Source: Candidatus Eremiobacterota bacterium
Lineage (GTDB): Bacteria > Vulcanimicrobiota > CADAWZ01 > Ess09-12
NCBI GenBank assembly: GCA_031082125.1
Contig: JAVHLM010000046.1
Span: forward strand, 1-44,254
Direction of reading: 5' to 3'
DNA: 44,254 bases
In this document: in pieces, positions 42,262 to 44,254 of the stretch
How positions within the stretch are numbered: position 1 is the first letter of the stretch
Layout of the letters: the number at the start of each line of letters is the position of its first letter
Notes under the pieces: generated by a model
What the model saw: only the letters and a program-made list of their open reading frames with translations
What the model was told of the DNA's origin: nothing
The model's database searches: none
Translations under genes and position numbers: made by a program

Positions 42262-42387
42262 GTGGAGCAGCTTCAGGTTCTCAAAAAACTTACCACAAGG
42301 CTTGAGTCCATCGCCATACCTTATTTCATCACAGGCTCGTTCGCCAGCAGTTATTATGGGATTCCCCGCCGGAAAAAGGCATCATGA
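42262..42387 (+). pseudogene. Remnant of a nucleotidyltransferase gene
   Basis: Starting at GTG 42262 the frame reads VEQLQVLKKLTTRLESIAIP followed by YFITGSFASSYYGIPR, which matches the N-terminal strand and GS/GG-F/YG-R motif of MNT/DUF6036-type nucleotidyltransferases. Right after IPR, where the family continues with the catalytic DxD, the sequence turns to RRKKAS and stop. An overlapping short frame upstream (42204-42305, MNPGFSDDDIEKRVRWRIRS) has a ribosome site and may be part of a partner gene. The catalytic part is absent, so this is read as the leftover of a two-gene, possibly toxin-antitoxin, module. Confidence 0.55.
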
Positions 42388-42445
42388 CAACCGAAAACAA
42401 GTCTGTTCCCCTTTTTTCCTGTCTCTTTCTCAAAACCCTCTCTTT

Positions 42446-42469
42446 GCCCTCACGCAGGGCGCCTTTTTT
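42446..42469 (+). terminator. Rho-independent terminator
   Basis: GCCCT, loop CACGC, AGGGC, then GCC and TTTTTT. It lies after the nucleotidyltransferase remnant and probably ends the transcript of the EEP gene and remnant. The remaining 200 nt to the next gene hold only a promoter. Confidence 0.65.
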
Positions 42470-42596
42470 CTTCGCTGGAGGGACTTTCAGGGGCCTGGAG
42501 TGAAAAAATCTTTCAAAAGGCTTTCCCGGCCATCTGAGGGACATCCTGTGATGGCTCTTAAACCCAATAATGGCAGGTATTTGAGCGATCAGCTCT

Positions 42597-42626
42597 TTTG
42601 ATTTTCTCTTTTCAATGTGCTATAAT
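42597..42626 (+). promoter_or_regulatory. Promoter of the last gene
   Basis: TTTGAT, 18 nt, TATAAT at 42621-42626. It does not carry the shared box. Confidence 0.5.
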
Positions 42627-42634
42627 AAGATAAG

Positions 42635-42650
42635 AGATACATGGGTATCT
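42635..42650. promoter_or_regulatory. Dyad at the predicted transcription start of the last gene
   Basis: AGATAC, 4 nt, GTATCT. A perfect 6-bp dyad placed about 9 nt after the -10, where a repressor would block transcription. Could be chance. Confidence 0.3.
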
Positions 42651-42690
42651 GCCTCAATGGAAGCAATAATGAGACGAAAGGAGGATTATC

Positions 42691-44247
42691 GTGAACACCG
42701 GGGCGATCCGCGACTATCCCGGCTACGAGGCCGTCATGGAGGGGGGGCAGGTTTTCAAAGCTGTCCCGGGCCTCCCGCTGGTCACGTACGGCGCCGACGA
42801 GGTGCTCTCGCGCTCGAACTGTCGCCACATTTTCAGGGATCTCACCGGGGAGGTGCTGGACTGGAACCTCTGGTGCCTCTCCCATGCCGGCACGAAGCTT
42901 GATATCCTCATAGGCGAGGCCCTTCTCTCTCTCAACGGGAAGCTCGAGAAGCTCGGCTATGTGAGAGTGTCCGACTTTGTCCGCGAGGAGCTGGGGATCT
43001 CGTCCAGGAGCGGCTATGAGCTGATGCGGAACGCGAAGGCCCTTCAGAAGCTCCCCCTCATAAGGGAGGCTCTTGAAGAGGGGCTTCTGCGCAAGAGCGC
43101 GCTGCGGTATCTTTTCCAGGTCGTGACGCCTGAGACCGAGGCGGAGTGGCTCCGAAAAGCCATGCGGTGCACCATAAGAGAAATTGAGGAGGAGGTGAGG
43201 AGCTATAAATCCGGTGCCGGTGAGGCCGGCACAGGTGCTTCGGAGGATGCTGAAGGCGGCCCCGGGGGGAGCGGCATCAATACCTTTGTCGCCGGGGATG
43301 ACGACGAAGAGGACACAGGGAGCCTCGCCGTAAGCGCGCGGGTTCCTTTTCCCGTTGCCGCGAAGTGGGACCGGGCCCTTGAGGTCTTCCGAAGGATGGA
43401 AGAGGCAGAGCTCCCTTCGGAGTCATTCGTGGAGGCTCTTCTCGCCGAGTTCGCCGCTTCGGCGCCGCTTGAGGGCATCGGGGCACAGGATGGAGAGGCG
43501 CAGGACACGCAGGTGCAGGGAGCGGAGTATCAGAGGCCGGCGGCAAAGGGCCTGGCGGCGCAGAGCGCTTCCGGGGCTGCAGAAGCCACAGGCGCTTCTC
43601 TCTGCCATCATCAGGGAAGATTCTCACAGGGCTGTGAGACTTCTGGAGCATCCTTTGATGATCCCGGCGACGGTGCTCACTGCAGCGATGGCCCCGATGC
43701 TTCCAGCTCCAGGGAGACAGAGGCTGCCACCGGCTTGGAGGGAAAAGCCCTTCTCCTTGGCGCCCTGGCAGGGGCAATCGGCTCCCTCGATGACGGGGCT
43801 CCTTTCGGCGAGGGGGAAAAAGAGCTTGCCCGCCAGGTCCACAAGGACCTTGAAGAGGTCTCTCATCTTTGGGAGTTTCTCCCCTGGAAGCCCGTCACCG
43901 TGGAGCTTCCCCCGGAGCTCCAGGCTCCCTCACGCCACAGGCCCGATGCCGATACCGCCGTCACCCCGGACAGGTCCCTGGTGCGCCCTCCGGCCGATCC
44001 CTTCGAGACGGTCGCCCGCCTCCGTAAGATGGCTTCCCTGCGCCACTCCCTCTCTTTCTACCAGGGAAGGCTCCTGCGGACTCTCAACAATTTCGGCCTC
44101 TACAAGGATATGCTTTTCCTCTCCCTGGGGCACTACTCCAGGGAGCGCCTCGGGATGTCCCGCAGCGCGGCATATTCCCTCATCAAACAGGAAAGGAGTT
44201 ATTTAGATAAGATGAGAAGGCCAACCTCCCCGGCAGAGTTTCTATGA
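42691..44247 (+). CDS. Protein with two helix-turn-helix-like segments, resembling the DUF222-like region of HNH endonuclease proteins
   Basis: 518 residues, GTG start with AAAGGAGG. The N-terminal part (about 60-165) has LEKLGYVRVSDFVREELGIS then SRSGYELMRNAKAL and LRKSALRYLFQVVTPETEAEWL, a layout like the helical N-terminal domain that precedes HNH nuclease domains in many bacteria. No HNH motif is present. The middle (170-370) is Ala/Glu/Gly-rich and low in order. The C-terminus has a second, similar segment: MLFLSLGHYSRERLGMSRSAAYSLIKQERSYL. The two segments align as V..F.REELGISSRSGYEL and LGHYSRERLGMSRSAAYSL. The next gene is outside the window, so a separate nuclease partner may follow. 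DNA binding is inferred; function unknown. Confidence 0.72.
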   Translation: MNTGAIRDYPGYEAVMEGGQVFKAVPGLPLVTYGADEVLSRSNCRHIFRDLTGEVLDWNLWCLSHAGTKLDILIGEALLSLNGKLEKLGYVRVSDFVREELGISSRSGYELMRNAKALQKLPLIREALEEGLLRKSALRYLFQVVTPETEAEWLRKAMRCTIREIEEEVRSYKSGAGEAGTGASEDAEGGPGGSGINTFVAGDDDEEDTGSLAVSARVPFPVAAKWDRALEVFRRMEEAELPSESFVEALLAEFAASAPLEGIGAQDGEAQDTQVQGAEYQRPAAKGLAAQSASGAAEATGASLCHHQGRFSQGCETSGASFDDPGDGAHCSDGPDASSSRETEAATGLEGKALLLGALAGAIGSLDDGAPFGEGEKELARQVHKDLEEVSHLWEFLPWKPVTVELPPELQAPSRHRPDADTAVTPDRSLVRPPADPFETVARLRKMASLRHSLSFYQGRLLRTLNNFGLYKDMLFLSLGHYSRERLGMSRSAAYSLIKQERSYLDKMRRPTSPAEFL

Positions 44248-44254
44248 CCGATAT

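Overview
The window reads as chromosomal DNA of a diderm (outer-membrane) bacterium with a moderately high GC, strongly regulated genome. It carries a TolC-type outer-membrane protein with an RND pump, several lipoproteins, three multidomain histidine kinases, a two-domain KaiC-like ATPase and many secreted low-complexity proteins. The mixture recalls deep-branching soil or subsurface lineages (for example Eremiobacterota-like or delta-proteobacteria-like genomes), but this is inference and no rRNA or marker gene is present to fix it. No tRNA, rRNA, CRISPR array or intact insertion sequence was seen.

Layout. 1-2.65 kb: a copper-type P1B ATPase whose expected start codon reads ATA. 2.7-8.6 kb: a 53-residue lipoprotein-like gene missed by long-ORF calling, a GH130-type glycosidase/phosphorylase, and a run of secreted or envelope proteins with repeats (collagen-like, DUF3300 with Q/N/G repeats, an Asn/His/Gly-rich protein, a His-rich lipoprotein). 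8.7-12.9 kb: a sugar ABC importer (binding protein, two permeases, no ATPase) with a second GH130 enzyme. 12.9-19.2 kb, opposite strand: an overlapping operon KaiC-like ATPase / receiver / PAS histidine kinase / NarL-type regulator / glycosyltransferase fused to an alpha-barrel domain. 19.2-23.3 kb: a PAS-GAF histidine kinase, a small Cys protein and a triple-repeat secreted protein. 23.6-31.4 kb: a metal-resistance block with a metal-binding lipoprotein, a Cus-like RND tripartite pump and a Spy-like periplasmic protein. 31.6-38 kb: a matrixin-like protein, a shortened DUF389 protein, an MscS channel, a P2-type cation ATPase and a baeRF7-like protein. 38.2-44.2 kb: a receiver-PAS histidine kinase, an endonuclease/exonuclease/phosphatase-fold protein, a nucleotidyltransferase remnant and a protein with two similar helix-turn-helix-like segments.

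The most striking pattern is not a gene. About ten intergenic regions share one promoter architecture: a partly palindromic box (best form AAGTCCGGACTT followed by TTTTCTTAT), then 22 nt to a TATAAT-like -10 box in seven copies, 23 nt in one and 27 nt in two. The copies face the P1B ATPase, the small lipoprotein, the collagen-like gene, the DUF3300 gene, the His-rich lipoprotein, the PAS-GAF kinase, the triple-repeat protein, the metal-binding lipoprotein, the DUF389/MscS pair and the baeRF7/cation-ATPase pair. This suggests a local regulon for envelope, metal and stress functions under one activator, perhaps a response regulator. The strand-wise placement in front of gene starts is seen directly; the regulator is inferred.
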